DNA of 64,000 bases, from the NCBI GenBank assembly GCA_028571685.1, contig CM053141.1, positions 70,727,833 through 70,791,832 on the forward strand, written 5' to 3'. This DNA is from Heterohyrax brucei. Its lineage: Eukaryota; Chordata; Mammalia; Hyracoidea; Procaviidae. Shown here in pieces: positions 34,781-46,224 of this stretch (the stretch's first letter is position 1; each line of letters starts with the position of its first letter). The translations under genes were made by a program, and so were the position numbers. The notes under the pieces were generated by a model that was not told the origin of the DNA, did not search any database, and worked only from the letters and a program-made list of their open reading frames with translations.

Positions 34781-35482
34781 ACTGTGGTATGTGCTTATTA
34801 CTTAGTAAATGAGTGTCTATTGATGAATGTTGGGGAGATCTTAATTCTGAGTTTCAGTAGTTTGCTGACACTTCTGGTGTGCTGGTCCCTGGAGATGAGA
34901 CTAGTTGAATGGTTGGGCTATGAAGAATTTGACTAGGTTTTTTACCTGAGGAGATGATAAACATAAAGGTGGCAAAGCAACCACAGATGCCATCATAGAC
35001 TTGTCAGTTGATACTGTACTGGACAGGTGCAGCTCTGGTGGACACCTGGTAGAACACAGCTTGTTGTTGTGTGTCCTTTTGTCCCCACTGTAAAATGATA
35101 GTAACATATGTCCACTGGCCACTGTATTATCAAAAGGATTCTATAGCTCAAGAGAAACCAAGAAACCCATAGTCATTAGACAGTGGCTTGTGGGAGGAAA
35201 GATATTGGAATGTAGCACTTTATATCTTGAAAAGTGGAAAACTATCATTTAACTTCATGGAGTTTTTAGGAAATTCTTGGTTATTGTGGCTTTTAGAAAA
35301 CTAACATACTTTAGTATCTTTGTTACTTTTAGTTACAGTTTGGTTGGTAGCATAATAAGTAGCCTTGGTAACTATACTTACCTTAGCACCTAAAATGTTA
35401 GTATTGTACTGATCCTGAAATAAGGTGTTTCCTAGTATGTTCATTTATTAATTAATCCCCTATTAATGAAGGCCCTTTTATA
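34781..35482. other. Unique intron stretch
   Basis: Nothing was recognised. Confidence 0.4.
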
Positions 35483-35632
35483 CCCAAAGAGTACTCAGTG
35501 GTTAAGAGCTTGCTTGCTAACCAAAAGGCTGGCAGTGCAAATCTATCAGCCGCTCCTTGAGAACCCTATGGGGCAGTTCTGCTCTGCCCTGTAGGGTCAC
35601 TATGAGTTGGAATTGACTTGATGACAACAGAT
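35483..35632 (+). repeat. AfroSINE
   Basis: AGTGGTTAAGAGCTTGCTTG head and GTTGGAATTGACTTGATGAC tail. It forms an inverted pair with the next element, 25 bp apart. Confidence 0.86.
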
Positions 35633-35657
35633 TTTTTTTTTGTTTTTGTATTTTATA

Positions 35658-35845
35658 ACCAAACTCCAAACCCATTGCCATCAAGTTGGTTCTGACTCAT
35701 AGGAACCCTGTAGGAAACAGTAGAACTACCTGATAGAGGTTTCAAGCCTGTAAATTTGTACAGAAGCAGACAGCTACATCTTTATGCTACCTAGTTTGGT
35801 TAGCCTTTTGGTTAGCATCTGAGCACTTAACTACTGCACCACAAG
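35658..35845 (-). repeat. AfroSINE
   Basis: AACCCATTGCCATCAAGTTG at the left and CACTTAACTACTGCACCACA at the right, opposite to the copy at 35483. Confidence 0.86.
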
Positions 35846-36988
35846 TAATATTGAAACTTATATAGGAAAAGATGTGAAAGATGGTCTTGCTTTTAAGGAG
35901 TTTATAAGCTGGTTGAATTGAAGCTGACTTCTGAGAAACCAGACAGCAAGGTAGAAGTTAGTAACGTATTGAGTAGTTTGCAGCTGGGGAAATTCAGACT
36001 AGCAAGCGAATGGCATAGGCTGCAGGTTTCTTGAAAAGCTTTGTAACTGGAACTGAATTGTAAAGGTTGAGTAGATTTTGATTAGGCTAACTTCAGCACA
36101 GTAACTTGTTTTAATATCTTTCTGTTGAACTTTGCACATAATGGAATGAGGAGAGAGGATAGTAGGGAGATGGGCAGGGAGGTGGACAGTGAGTGATATT
36201 TCTTCTTTGATATGTTTCTAAGGCAGTCAGGGAAGGAAGGACCATATGAAAACTCAGGCTGTCATGAATATCAGTGGCGGACTGATGGATCACTTCACTG
36301 GAGCCTGGAAGACCATCAGCACTGCCATCACTACCACCACTGCCTCCATCAGCTGCTCTTAGAAAGAGGGGTACCTGTAGCTGAGGAACCTGCAGCCACC
36401 CAAGAAATGGTTCCCTTTTACTCAGGACATCTTTAAGGTAGAAGGAATCCTTGGGTGCTAAACATATCCTTAGCTATTTTAGCAGAAAGAAATAAATTTA
36501 TTTTCCATACATTCGGTTAATGGCCTGTCAGACTGTGGTATCTGTCCTCTGTGATCAGACATTATGTGAATTTGTTTTTAAATGAAAGATGCAGCAATAC
36601 GGCAGTATCGATCTTAGCTATTTGTGACATATTAAATTATTTCTTATATTTCTCAGGTCACACCAGCCTCCATTTCTTTGAATTTTGGACAGTAGGTGCT
36701 AAGCTGGAGGAGAAAATCTTGAGGAATAACATGCAAAGACATAAAGTCCTTGCTCAAGTTTTGATGATTCTGGCCTCACAAGACTTAGTGTGCCTGCCAA
36801 TTTGCTTTCTTAAAGCCCTGACTTCTTCCTTTTTTTCCCCCCCTTTGTTCCTCCATTGCCATCCAGTTTGGTCCAGCAGTAAAACTTCATTTGTACTCTG
36901 GATGATGTATATCCTAAACAATCTGAGAATCAAAGGTATAGCATTGTGATTTTCACTGTAGAATTCTACACTAAGAAATAACTGGGCC
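35846..36988. other. Unique intron stretch
   Basis: A short His/Gln-rich frame at 36212-36436 was examined and not accepted as an exon. Nothing else was seen. Confidence 0.4.
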
Positions 36989-37139
36989 ACAAGCCTGGTG
37001 GTACAGTAGTTAAGAACTGCACCTGCTAACCAAAAAGATCAGCAATTTGAATCCAGCAGCTCCTTGCCTTGAAACCTCCAGAGGAAGTTCTTTGTCCTAC
37101 AGGGTTGCTATGAGTTGGAATTCACTTGACAGCGATAGC
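36989..37139 (+). repeat. AfroSINE
   Basis: AAGCCTGGTGGTACAGTAGT head and GTTGGAATTCACTTGACAGC tail, running into a (TTG)n tail and microsatellite. Confidence 0.86.
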
Positions 37140-37140
37140 T

Positions 37141-37170
37141 GTTGTTGTTGTTGTTGTGTGTGTGTGTGTG

Positions 37171-37221
<51 letters not shown>

Positions 37222-37256
37222 TGTGTGTGAGAGAGAAAGAGAGAGAGAGAGAGAGG
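37141..37256. repeat. Compound microsatellite (TTG)n(TG)n(AG)n(TG)n(AG)n
   Basis: About 115 bp of blocks that change from TTG to TG, then a long AG block, a short TG block and a second AG block. It starts in the tail of the preceding SINE. Confidence 0.95.
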
Positions 37257-37296
37257 TGGGAATTATATATACATGTAGATATATACATAATCAACC

Positions 37297-37712
37297 ACCC
37301 ATCTGTCAGTTTGTCATGCCTTGGTGGTTTGCATGTTGCTGTAATTCTGTAAGTTATGCCACTGGAATTTCACATACCAGCAAGTCACCTATGGTGGACA
37401 GATTATAGTAGTGCTTCCAGACTGAATCAAACTTAGAAAGGAAGGCTACACAATCTAATTCTGAAAATTAGCAAGGAAAATCTGATGATTCACAACAGAA
37501 CATTATCCAGCTTGCTTGCTTTAGACACGTCAGCAGGATCAGTCCCTGAAGGATGATATCATGTTTGGTGAAATAGAGTGCCAGTGACCCCTGGCTAGAT
37601 GGATTGTTCTAATAGCTGGAGTGGTGGACTTGAACGTGCTGGGGATTGTGAGTTGATGATGAGCCTGGTGATGTCTCATTCTGCTGTATATTGTATTTAT
37701 GGTAGCATTTGT
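37297..37712 (+). mobile_element. Internally deleted RTE/BovB-like element
   Basis: The 5' region (CTGTCAGTTTGTCATGCCTT, GGTGGACAGATTATAG) switches at about 37500 to the 3' region (GACACGTCAGCAGGATCAGT, CCCTGAAGGATGATATCATG). This junction differs from that of the copy at 12472. Confidence 0.78.
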
Positions 37713-37892
37713 TTTGCAAGGTTAATGTTTTTTTAGAACTCCTAATCATGAACTATCTCTTAACTACATTAAACTAATTTGTTTTTCTTTCATTGTAGGT
37801 GCATCCCACTTTTCTTATAGGTACTCAGTTATTTTTTCCTTGTTGGAATATAAGTCTGTGTTTTATTCATACACACATATATAATATAAATA

Positions 37893-38050
37893 TGGAAACT
37901 TTTGGTGGTATAGTGGTTAAGAGCTACAGCAGCTAACTGAAAGGGCAGCAGTTTGAATCCACCAGACATTCCTTGGAAACTATATGGGGCAGTTCTACCC
38001 TGTCCAATAGGGTCACTAAGATTCAGAATTGACTCAATGGCAACAGGTTT
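37893..38050 (+). repeat. AfroSINE
   Basis: TGGTGGTATAGTGGTTAAGA head and AGAATTGACTCAATGGCAAC tail, followed by an AT-rich repeat. Confidence 0.86.
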
Positions 38051-38057
38051 GTTTTTT

Positions 38058-38102
38058 TTTAATATATGTATATATATATATGTATATATATATACGTACA
38101 TA
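38058..38102. repeat. (TA)n-rich microsatellite
   Basis: Alternating TA with occasional GTA and CGTA units after the SINE tail. Confidence 0.85.
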
Positions 38103-38522
38103 TTTTTCTTTTCTGTATCTAGACATGTGCAGTTTTAAGTCAGCCTTATAAGTAACGTAAACCACTGATACCATTTTGTCCCCTTTTTATATAGCTCTGA
38201 TTAAAATTTCTTTAGTTAAACTTCACTTTTTGGAAAACATCCATCCCCTGAAGTGATTTAACTGATGGAAGATTGAGAGCGTGTTGTTTTTACATGCTTC
38301 TAAAGTTTGGTCAAGTGTCTTTAGTAGTAGTGACTTATTTGCAAGTGATATTAGTGATATCATACCCTTCTTCCCTTGCCCATCACTATTCTGGAAAGAA
38401 AATGCTTCTTTACCTGACTCTTCCCTTTTTTTGCCTGGCCGTTATCTGTCTGTATTTTAACACTGGGTTCTTACTCTGTTTCTTCCAAGAAGCCCTGCTT
38501 GACCTTGCTCCCCATTCTCACT

Positions 38523-38965
38523 CCTATGGATTGAACTGTGTCCTCCAGAATATGTTCTGGAATCCTCATCATTTTTCCTGTAGATGTAAGCCTATTTGAG
38601 AATAGAGTTTGTTTTGTTAATGAGGCCATGCCATTGTAGGGTATGTCTTAAGCCAATCACTTTTGAGATATGAAGAAGCAGATAAGACACAAAGTGAGGA
38701 AGCATAAAGACAGGGGAAGAAACAAGCCACATGATGATCACTAAGGAACCATGAAGCCAGCCGAGTGCTGTCGAGTCAGATCAGATTCAAGGAACCATGA
38801 AACAGAAGCTAAAAAAGATGAGGACTTCCCGCAGAGCCAACACAGAGAAAAAAATCTTTCCATAAAGCGGGACCCTGAATTCAGTCTTCTTACCTTTAAA
38901 CTGTGACAAAATAAATCCACCCACTTATGGTATTTCTGTTATAGCAGCGCTGAGAAACTTAAGAC
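38523..38965 (+). mobile_element. Solo LTR, MaLR-like family, with a nano-insertion
   Basis: TATGGATTGAACTGTGTCCT to GCGCTGAGAAACTTAAGACG, with AAATAAATCC near its 3' end. A 33-bp insert at 38756-38788 interrupts it. Confidence 0.75.
38756..38788 (-). repeat. 33-bp RTE/SINE tail insertion with 13-bp target duplication
   Basis: GCCAGCCGAGTGCTGTCGAG then TCAGATCAGATTC, bracketed by AAGGAACCATGAA at 38743-38755 and 38789-38801. The duplication is perfect, and no other part of the element is present. Confidence 0.88.
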
Positions 38966-39094
38966 GTAATTTGGCATTAAGAGTTGCTATGAATTGTGCT
39001 TATCTAAACTGAAGCATTTACTGTACAGAGCTGGGAGGATCTCTTTGCTTTCCTCCTCCTTTTCTCCTCACCTCCAAATGGGGTGATTACTTAA

Positions 39095-39801
39095 TGTCTT
39101 AATCATCTAGGGCTGCCGTAACAGAGACACCGCAAGTGGATGGCTTTAACAAAGAAAAGTCTGTTCACACACAGTCCAAGTCGGAATTCGGGGTAGCGGC
39201 TCCAGGAAAACACACTCTCTCTCTGTCAGCTCTGGAGGAAGGTCCTTATGTTGCATCATTCTTTCTTCGGTCTGAGAGCACCTTGGCTTAGGAACCTCAG
39301 GTCCAAAGGATGCAGTCTGCTCTCAATGCTGCTTTCTTAGTGGTGTGAGGTCCTCAACTCTGCTTGCCTACCTTTCCTTTTAGTAGGATAAAAGGTGGTA
39401 CAAGCCACACTCCAGGGAAACTGCCTCTGTTAGAGTGCTAGTCCTACCCTAATCCTCTTTTAACATAATCCTACCTATTAACCACTGGAAACCCTGGAGA
39501 CATAGTAGTTAGGAGCTGTAGTTGCTAACTAAAAAGTCAGCTGTTTGAACCTACCGGATGCTCCTTGGAAACACTGTGGAGAGGTTCTACTCTGCCCTAC
39601 AGGGTTGCTAAGAGTCAGAAACAACTCGATGACTGTGGGTTTTGGATTAATCTGTTAACCACAGGCTGAGATTAGGATTTAGGATTAGAATTTACAGCAT
39701 AGGCAAATCACAGAATGGAGGACAGTCACAAAATACTGGGAATCATGGCTCTACCTAATTGTTACACACACTTTTGGAGGCACACAGTTGAATGTTTGGC
39801 A
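39095..39801 (-). mobile_element. Solo LTR, MaLR-like family, inverted, with nested SINE
   Basis: TGTCTTAATCATCTAGGGCT at the left and CACACAGTTGAATGTTTGGC at the right. Its 3' end faces that of the LTR at 38523, about 130 bp away. Confidence 0.76.
39486..39654 (+). repeat. AfroSINE nested in an LTR
   Basis: Bracketed by TTAACCAC at 39478-39485 and 39655-39662. Head GGAAACCCTGGAGACATAGT, tail CAACTCGATGACTGTGGG. Confidence 0.87.
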
Positions 39802-40127
39802 CCGAAGGAGCCCAGGGGAAGGGACTGTAGCTGATAAAAATGTGAGTTTAGAATATTGCCTTAGATAGACTGAGAAACGATGCTAGATGAAATGAAACCA
39901 ACTTCAATTAGGTTATGCCCCATAGCATCTCTCTGCATTTTAGTTGACCTTTAAGAGCCTTGCTTTTGCAAATGAATCCAAGAATGGGAGAACTTGATGG
40001 ATGGAACAATTCTTGGGTTACCTCTCTCCCATTTCCCAGAAAGATGATGTTCTGCAGTGGTCCTTATCTAAATTTTCATCATATTTACAAGTATTACATT
40101 TAGAATTTAATTAATATAGGCAATTTA

Positions 40128-40310
40128 GGGTAATGTTTAAGAGCATGGGCACCAGAGTCAGGCTGCCTGGGTTGGAATACTGACTCGACTGGTAACTAAA
40201 TCTGTGACCTTGACCAAAGAGCTGCCTTCCTGCAGCTCAGAAAAATAGGAATATTCTTCCTGTGCCTGAGAAAAATAAGAATATTAATAGTTGTAAGGTG
40301 CTTGGACCAC
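40128..40310 (+). repeat. MIR SINE
   Basis: AAGAGCATGGGCACCAGAGT, GGCTGCCTGGGTTGGAATAC and TGTGACCTTGACCAA, then a duplicated GAAAAATA stretch. Good match to the MIR order. Confidence 0.83.
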
Positions 40311-40317
40311 ATTTAAA

Positions 40318-40438
40318 AACAGAAACTCGTTGCCGTGGTCTAGATGATTTTGACTTACAGCAATGCTATAGGTAAGATTAGAACTGCCCCATAGAGTTTG
40401 CTATGAGTGGCTCTTAACCAGTGCACCACAGGGATTTG
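40318..40438 (-). repeat. AfroSINE, internally shortened
   Basis: ACTCGTTGCCGTGGTCTAGA at the left and TCTTAACCAGTGCACCACAG at the right; the middle is missing. Confidence 0.72.
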
Positions 40439-40454
40439 ACAAGATTACAATAAT

Positions 40455-40505
40455 AAAAACCAAAAACCAAACCCACGGCCATCAAGTCAGGTCCAACTCT
40501 TAGTC
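40455..40505 (-). repeat. Short AfroSINE tail
   Basis: AAACCCACGGCCATCAAGTC then AGGTCCAACTCTTAGT; about 50 bp of the 3' end only. Confidence 0.7.
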
Positions 40506-40533
40506 AATACTTATTGCACCCTTCTTATGTGTT

Positions 40534-40706
40534 CCTGGAACCATGGTGGCACAGGGTTAAGAGCTTCAGCAGCTAACCCAAAAGGTCAGCAGTTCAAATC
40601 CGCCAGCTACTTCTTAGAAACCTCATGGTGCAGCTCTACTCTGTTCTGTAGGGTCCTTATGAGTTGGAATTGACTTGATGGCAACAAGTTTGGTTTTGGT
40701 TTTGTA
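40534..40706 (+). repeat. AfroSINE
   Basis: GGAACCATGGTGGCACAGGG head, GTTGGAATTGACTTGATGGC then a TTTGGTTTTGGTTTTG tail. Confidence 0.88.
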
Positions 40707-43230
40707 AAACAGGCATAAACTTATGTACTAATTCATTAAGCCAAGAAATTTAATTTCTACTAAATGGATTCCTGAAGTTTATGGTTTAAAGAAGTGAGTA
40801 GCAAGTCTGACTTTGTAAAGATAAGCTTGTTGTGTGATTATTTTCAGATAACGAGAGGGGGTGTGTTTCCTGCAGGATAAGTTAAAGCATGAAGTATGTT
40901 TAAAACCATAAGTGTGGGCAAAAGATAATGTGACATTTTCATCATAGAGCAAACTTTTAAGGGGTGATGTCATTAAAAAATTAAAATACAAAGGAAACCA
41001 GTAAAAGAGCAAAACAAAACAGAACTCCCTCCCTCCATTTTCTTCTCTCTCAGTCGTTTAAAGAAAAGACTTATTGGGATGCTGGTCTTCATGAATCATC
41101 TTTTCTTATCAAAAATATATGACTTGTGCAGGAGAAGTCTTGTTTCTTTTGAATGGATGTTTTGTATATTGTTACCGTGGTTCTTTTGTATTTGGACTTC
41201 TAGAATATTGACATATTTTTTACTGAAGACACTATTAATATTGCCATCTATTTTGCCTGTGCCTGATTTTACTGTGGTTGTCCAGGTGTAACAAGGTCAG
41301 AGAATGTGACAGTCAGGTTTCTAACATTTCACTTGCCTCACCCTACCAGTAAAATATTTTTGAGTATGCATCCCTTATATTTAAATTTCTTTTAAAATAA
41401 TTGGGGTGATATTAAAATATTTACCAGCCCTGTGTATCTCCAGTAGGCAGCCATAGAGAAGATACTCTTTGATGTGTTGCAGCAGGGCACAGAGGCCTTC
41501 TGCTTTGTCAGGTGTTAACCATTTAGTTGCTACATCACAAAGACACCTGGGGAGTCCTGAGGAAGTGGTTTATGGGAATATTGGGTGCACTTATAGTCTC
41601 ACAATCCTTAGAGCAATGCGTATTTACCAACCTATGAGGAGATATTTCAAAATTTTGACAATCAGTGTCAGTGCATATCAGCTGAGTATCAGCCCCAGTA
41701 TCAGCTTATCGTATGTATTCAAACCAACAAAAACAAAAAAGAAGAGATATAAAAAAATGGAAACTGAATTTCTGATAATGTTTCTCTAACCCCCAGTCGA
41801 TTGTTTAGTACCCCTGGTGTGCTGACGTCCCAGATTTTGGACCTCTAGAATAAACTACATAATCTGCCCTCTGGAGTAGACTTTTACTGATTAAAAAGAC
41901 TGGAATATTCAGGGAGGCTGCCTTTCAGCTGCTCTTTGTAAAGATTTATTTTGATTTTATTTTGTTTTTCAGAAAGTGGAAGGAATAGCGGATCTTCACT
42001 ACACATGTCATTAACTGCCACTAAATTGACACAAATGTTGACAGTTACTGTGAGAACTGTTTGAAAGCTAATTATGTTAATTAGAATGTAACATACCAGT
42101 AATTGCATGTATTCAAACATTATACCATCACTTTTTGTGTTTTCTTCTCCAGATGTAAGACATTCATTGAAAAGCTGCAGAATTATAGCTAAGATAACAA
42201 ATAATTGCCAACAAATTAAATTGGTTCTTTAGAAATATACTCTAATTGGTTAGCTCCGTAAAAAGCAGAAACAAATGTTAGCATGTTGAGCATATAAATT
42301 AGGAACATTGCTTATGAAGTCCTTAGTTTTGGACTTTTCATTTAAATAAACCTCCTTATTGCAATTAATATTATCATTCAGTTTATGATCCTTAAAAATA
42401 TATTCCCTTTCAGCATTTCTTGAAGTTCTAATTTAGCTTTCTTACACATGTTAGATGATTTGCAATTTAGATTTTAATTTGATTTTCATTCTTTAAAATG
42501 GCATTTTTCTTGTATTTCATTTTTATTTAAAGCTTGATTCTCTCTATATTCATAGGAGCTGGACATAAACAAACTACTGGAAAAATCAAGCTATTAAGTG
42601 AGCTGAGAACATAAAACATTGTAATAGGAATTTTGCATAACTAAACTAAGTGTTTGAGAGCCTAACCAGAGAATTATGGCTCTTTGGAAACAAACTTTAT
42701 GGGATACACTGTTCCTAATTTAACCTCTATTATAATTCTTAAATAAAATAGCATTGCTGTCCCTGACTTTAAATCCTCACCCCTTCATGTATAGCCAAGC
42801 CAAGGGCCGTCGTATATGCAGTGTTAAATATGTCTTTGCCTGATGATTGGCTTTGGTCTCTGTAGCTTTTTAGAGTTGTGAGTATATTTTTTTCCTGTGG
42901 AAAGGTTTGATTTGAGTGTCCCTCTTCTATTTTAATATCTCTTCCACCTCTGGTTTTGACCCACATATGTCATCCTAAGATTTTGAATGCAATGACCTAA
43001 ATTCTCTAGGGCTTACAACACACCTTTATCAGTTACTCAGATGGAAGAGCATTTCTTCCTAAGCCCTGTTATGAAAATCCTTGCATAATTCTACTGGTAG
43101 TTGATGTATCCTGCCTGTTTTTTTTCTGCTAAGGTTCTTATTCAGCATTCACAAGACTATTGTCATCCTTAGTATTTTATTTATTAACTGTTCTTTAAAA
43201 TGTAGCAGATCATGGAAGAAAAAAAATCTG
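40707..43230. other. Mostly unique AT-rich intron
   Basis: No gene was recognised over about 2.5 kb. The only insert seen is an 18-bp tail-like piece at 42794-42811. Confidence 0.4.
42794..42811 (-). repeat. Ultrashort tail-like insertion (18 bp)
   Basis: GCCAAGCCAAGGGCCGTC, with GTATA on both sides (42789-42793 and 42812-42816). The duplication is short, so support is weaker than at 38756 and 53520. Confidence 0.45.
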
Positions 43231-43234
43231 TCGT

Positions 43235-43420
43235 GTTGGGCTTGGATGACATGGCACTGAATTCTAGTGCTGCCATTTCTTGCTGCTGTAATGTTGGGCA
43301 GTTATCATTTATCCTCCTTCAACCTTGACGTTGTCTTCATTAGTAAAATGGGGATAATTAATCCTGACAACATTGTCAAAACAATTAGAGGATGCAACGT
43401 ACATCGGCGTGAACTGCTAG
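43235..43420 (+). repeat. MIR-like fragment
   Basis: TTCATTAGTAAAATGGGGAT and AATTAATCCTGACAACATTG resemble the MIR 3' half. Confidence 0.6.
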
Positions 43421-43489
43421 GTAAGTGTTTTTTTTTTTTTTGGTATTTCTGTGTATAGGTGAGTCTGGTTTTTGACTCTCCTGTAGTTA

Positions 43490-43697
43490 GTGGGAGCCCT
43501 GGTAGAGCTGTGATAAAATGCTCAGATGCTAACCAAAAGGTTGGAAGTTCAAATCTACTAGCCACTCCATGGGAGAAAGAAGGGAAAGTCTGTTTCCGTA
43601 AAGGTTACAGCCTAGGAAACCCTGTGGGGCAGTTCTGCTCTGTCCTATAGGGTCAGTATGAGTTGGAATTGAGTCGATGGCAGCTGGGTTTGGTTAG
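43490..43697 (+). repeat. AfroSINE, long form
   Basis: GGGAGCCCTGGTAGAGCTGT head, GTTGGAATTGAGTCGATGGC tail, and an extra GGGAGAAAGAAGGGAAAGTC segment in the middle. Confidence 0.83.
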
Positions 43698-43704
43698 CTT
43701 ATTG

Positions 43705-44770
43705 TGTAATTGGCCAATTTGCCTATCTTTGTAATGATACCACACTGGCTTGGTTACTATAACTCTGTAACAAGTCTTAATATCTGATCAAGAAATTTCT
43801 CTTATGTTATTGTTGTTCTTTGTGAATGCTGGCTGTTTTATGGCGTTTAGTCTTCCATAAAAATGTGCTTGTGAAGTTCCACAAACTGATTTTGAGATTT
43901 CGATTAGAATTACATTGAATCTGTAGATCAGTTTGGGGAAATTGGCATTTTTATGATGTTGAGTTTTACTATCCTAGAACATGGTATATTGCTCCAATTA
44001 TTTAAGACTTCTTTAATGTTTTTCAATATGGTTTTATTTTCTGCAAAATGAATTTATATGTCTTTTGTTAGATTTATCCTTAGAAAGGATAAATATCCTT
44101 AGAAAGGATAAATAGCATACTTTAAAAATAAACATTTCTAACCACTTGCTGATCTGTGGAAATTCACCGGGCTTTGTATATTAAGTTTTTTTGATTAGCA
44201 TATCTTGTGAGCTCTCACTAACTCTGATGTTTAAATTTGGAAAAGAGTTGTCATAGACAAGATAGACAGTGATGATCAGCATATAACAACAGCTTTGTTC
44301 CTTCCTTTTCTAATCTCTGTAGCTTTTGTTTCTTTTTTCTTGTTATTTTTTCTTGTTATTACTTCACTAACTAGGACTTCCAAGATTATGTTCCTTAATC
44401 ATAAAGGTGCTGCTTTTGACATTTTACAACTAAGCATGATAAATGCTTTGGGTTTTCTTTTTCTAAAAAAAAGAATTTTGAAGCTCTTTTTTGTATGATG
44501 GGAATATCCCTTATCTTACTTGTTTGCTTTGTTAGGTCCTGAAAAACAAAAAAACAAATCAAATGCTTTTTCCATATATATTGATAATCAATCTTACATT
44601 TTTGAAAAAAAAAGTAGCCTTGTCATGATAAAGAACTTAAATACATTTCTGCCTTCAGTTTATTAGTATTTTATTTAGAATTTCACCATCATGCTTATAA
44701 GTGGTATTTCCTTGTGATTTTCCTCTCTTGTACCATGTTTTCTAGTGTCAATATCAAGGTTATGTTAGCT
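43705..44770 (-). mobile_element. L1/HAL1-like LINE fragment
   Basis: Inverted LINE sequence: TTGAATCTGTAGATCAGTTT, GAAATTGGCATTTTTATGAT, and CTATCCTAGAACATGGTATA. A 19-20 bp ATCCTTAGAAAGGATAAAT unit is doubled at about 44087-44123. Heavily mutated. Confidence 0.65.
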
Positions 44771-45733
44771 GAATGAAATGAGTCGGCTATTATACTGATA
44801 ATCCTATATAATAAGCCATATTTTTTTCAGCAGCAAATATCCATATGTATTTTTTTTCTTGCCGTGGGTGTGTGGGTTGCTCTTGGATGGATGTGCTTTG
44901 GACTGTAGATCTGTGAGTTACTTGGCTTGAATCCAAAGATCAGATTCAGGTGTGTGCCAGTGCCTTACTTGGGGACACAGGTTGAAGGAGTAGTATTTAT
45001 TTGTGGTATGGTCTTCTCATGCAGTAGTTTGGAAACTCCTGAAGAGATGAGCAGAAACTATTTTTTAAGGACTATTTTTAAGGCTTGGAAATGCCACATT
45101 GTTACTTCTGCCCATTAGCTAAAGTATGTCACACATTTAAGTCTGACGTAAGTGGGGTAGGGAAGTATGCCATCTCTAGCCTTCACCCCCCCAACCCCTC
45201 CCTTCGTGGAGATAGAGAGTGAGAGGGAATATTTGTTAAATGACAATCTTTCCTACCACGTTAAAAGTTCCCTGTCTTTGAGTTTGTGTAAGAATGGCTC
45301 CAGTTATCTCTTTCCTGACTATTCTGAATGGTGCCTCTAAAATCATCTGACTTGATACTTTCTTTTAGTGGGACTTCTAACTGATCTAATATTTTAATAG
45401 TTGTAGGACTGTTCAGCCTTTTAATTTCTTTCTTGATTCAGTTTGACACTTCATAATTTTGTATGATTTTGTTGAATCAAAGTTTGAAAATTTTGTTTAA
45501 AATTACAGTATTTTTTATTACTTGTTTATTCCATGTGGCCTCTGTAGTTTTGATGTGTCACCAATTCTTAATATTGTTTGTGTCTTCTCGCTCTCTTTTC
45601 TTGATTAATTTCCTCAGAGGTTTTTTTGTCTTATTAATCTTGAGTGGCTTCTGGGTTTCATGTCATGCTTAGAAAGGTATGTTTTTTCTTCTCAAATTCA
45701 AATAATATTCTCTCATATTTTCTCCTTATATCC
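44771..45733 (-). mobile_element. Probable further L1-like sequence
   Basis: TTATTCCATGTGGCCTCTGT and ATTAATTTCCTCAGAGG recall inverted L1 sequence; other parts are not assignable. Boundaries are uncertain. Confidence 0.4.
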
Positions 45734-45792
45734 TGTCTTAGGCTGAGTTTTCAAGGGACACAAAACCAGTAACATATGTATGTACAAGGAAA

Positions 45793-45833
<41 letters not shown>

Positions 45834-46224
45834 GTATAGGAAACAGCTCACTCAGTAGCAGAAGCTGAACGTCCCAAGTCCTGGCACAAGCCTCACATGG
45901 CCACAGGAGCTGGTGAACCCAAGGTCAGTAGGTCAGAGACCAGAGTTCTAGATTACTGGTTGTGTAGGTCGGCAGATCCCAAGCTTGTGGCAAGACAGAG
46001 CTGTAGAGGCTGGCGAACCCAGAATTGGCAGCTGCTACTTCAAGTCCAGAAACCAGACGTCAGAAGAGAGCAGGAGCTGCTGGCTATGTGAGCTGATCAA
46101 CAGTAGGTGGAGGAAGGTGGAAAGAAGAGAGCTGAGGGGTGAGAAGCCACCACAGGCCCTGCCCTGCCACTTAATAAGCAACCAAACATGGAGTAGCCAA
46201 GTTGATGTAATCCTGACCACCACA
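45734..46224 (+). mobile_element. Solo LTR of a second family, with 5-bp target duplication
   Basis: Termini are TG (TGTCTTAGGCTGAG) and CA (CTGACCACCACA). TATCC occurs at 45729-45733 and 46225-46229. It contains a (TA)n block at 45797-45832 and repeated 'CTGGTGAACCCAAG' / 'CTGGCGAACCCAGA' motifs. Short open frames inside it have no retroviral similarity. The class is inferred from the ends and the duplication; strand is tentative. Confidence 0.72.

Noticed and set aside
36212-36436. His/Gln-rich frame after an acceptor-like TTTCTAAG, considered as a MAST4 or alternative exon
   Set aside because: No donor fits in frame before the stop and the peptide matches no MAST segment that I know. An overlapping frame (MKTQAVMNISGG...) also resembled nothing known.
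37097-37352. Open frames of repeating Ser-Leu or Arg-Glu residues
   Set aside because: Translation of the TG/AG microsatellite, not a protein.
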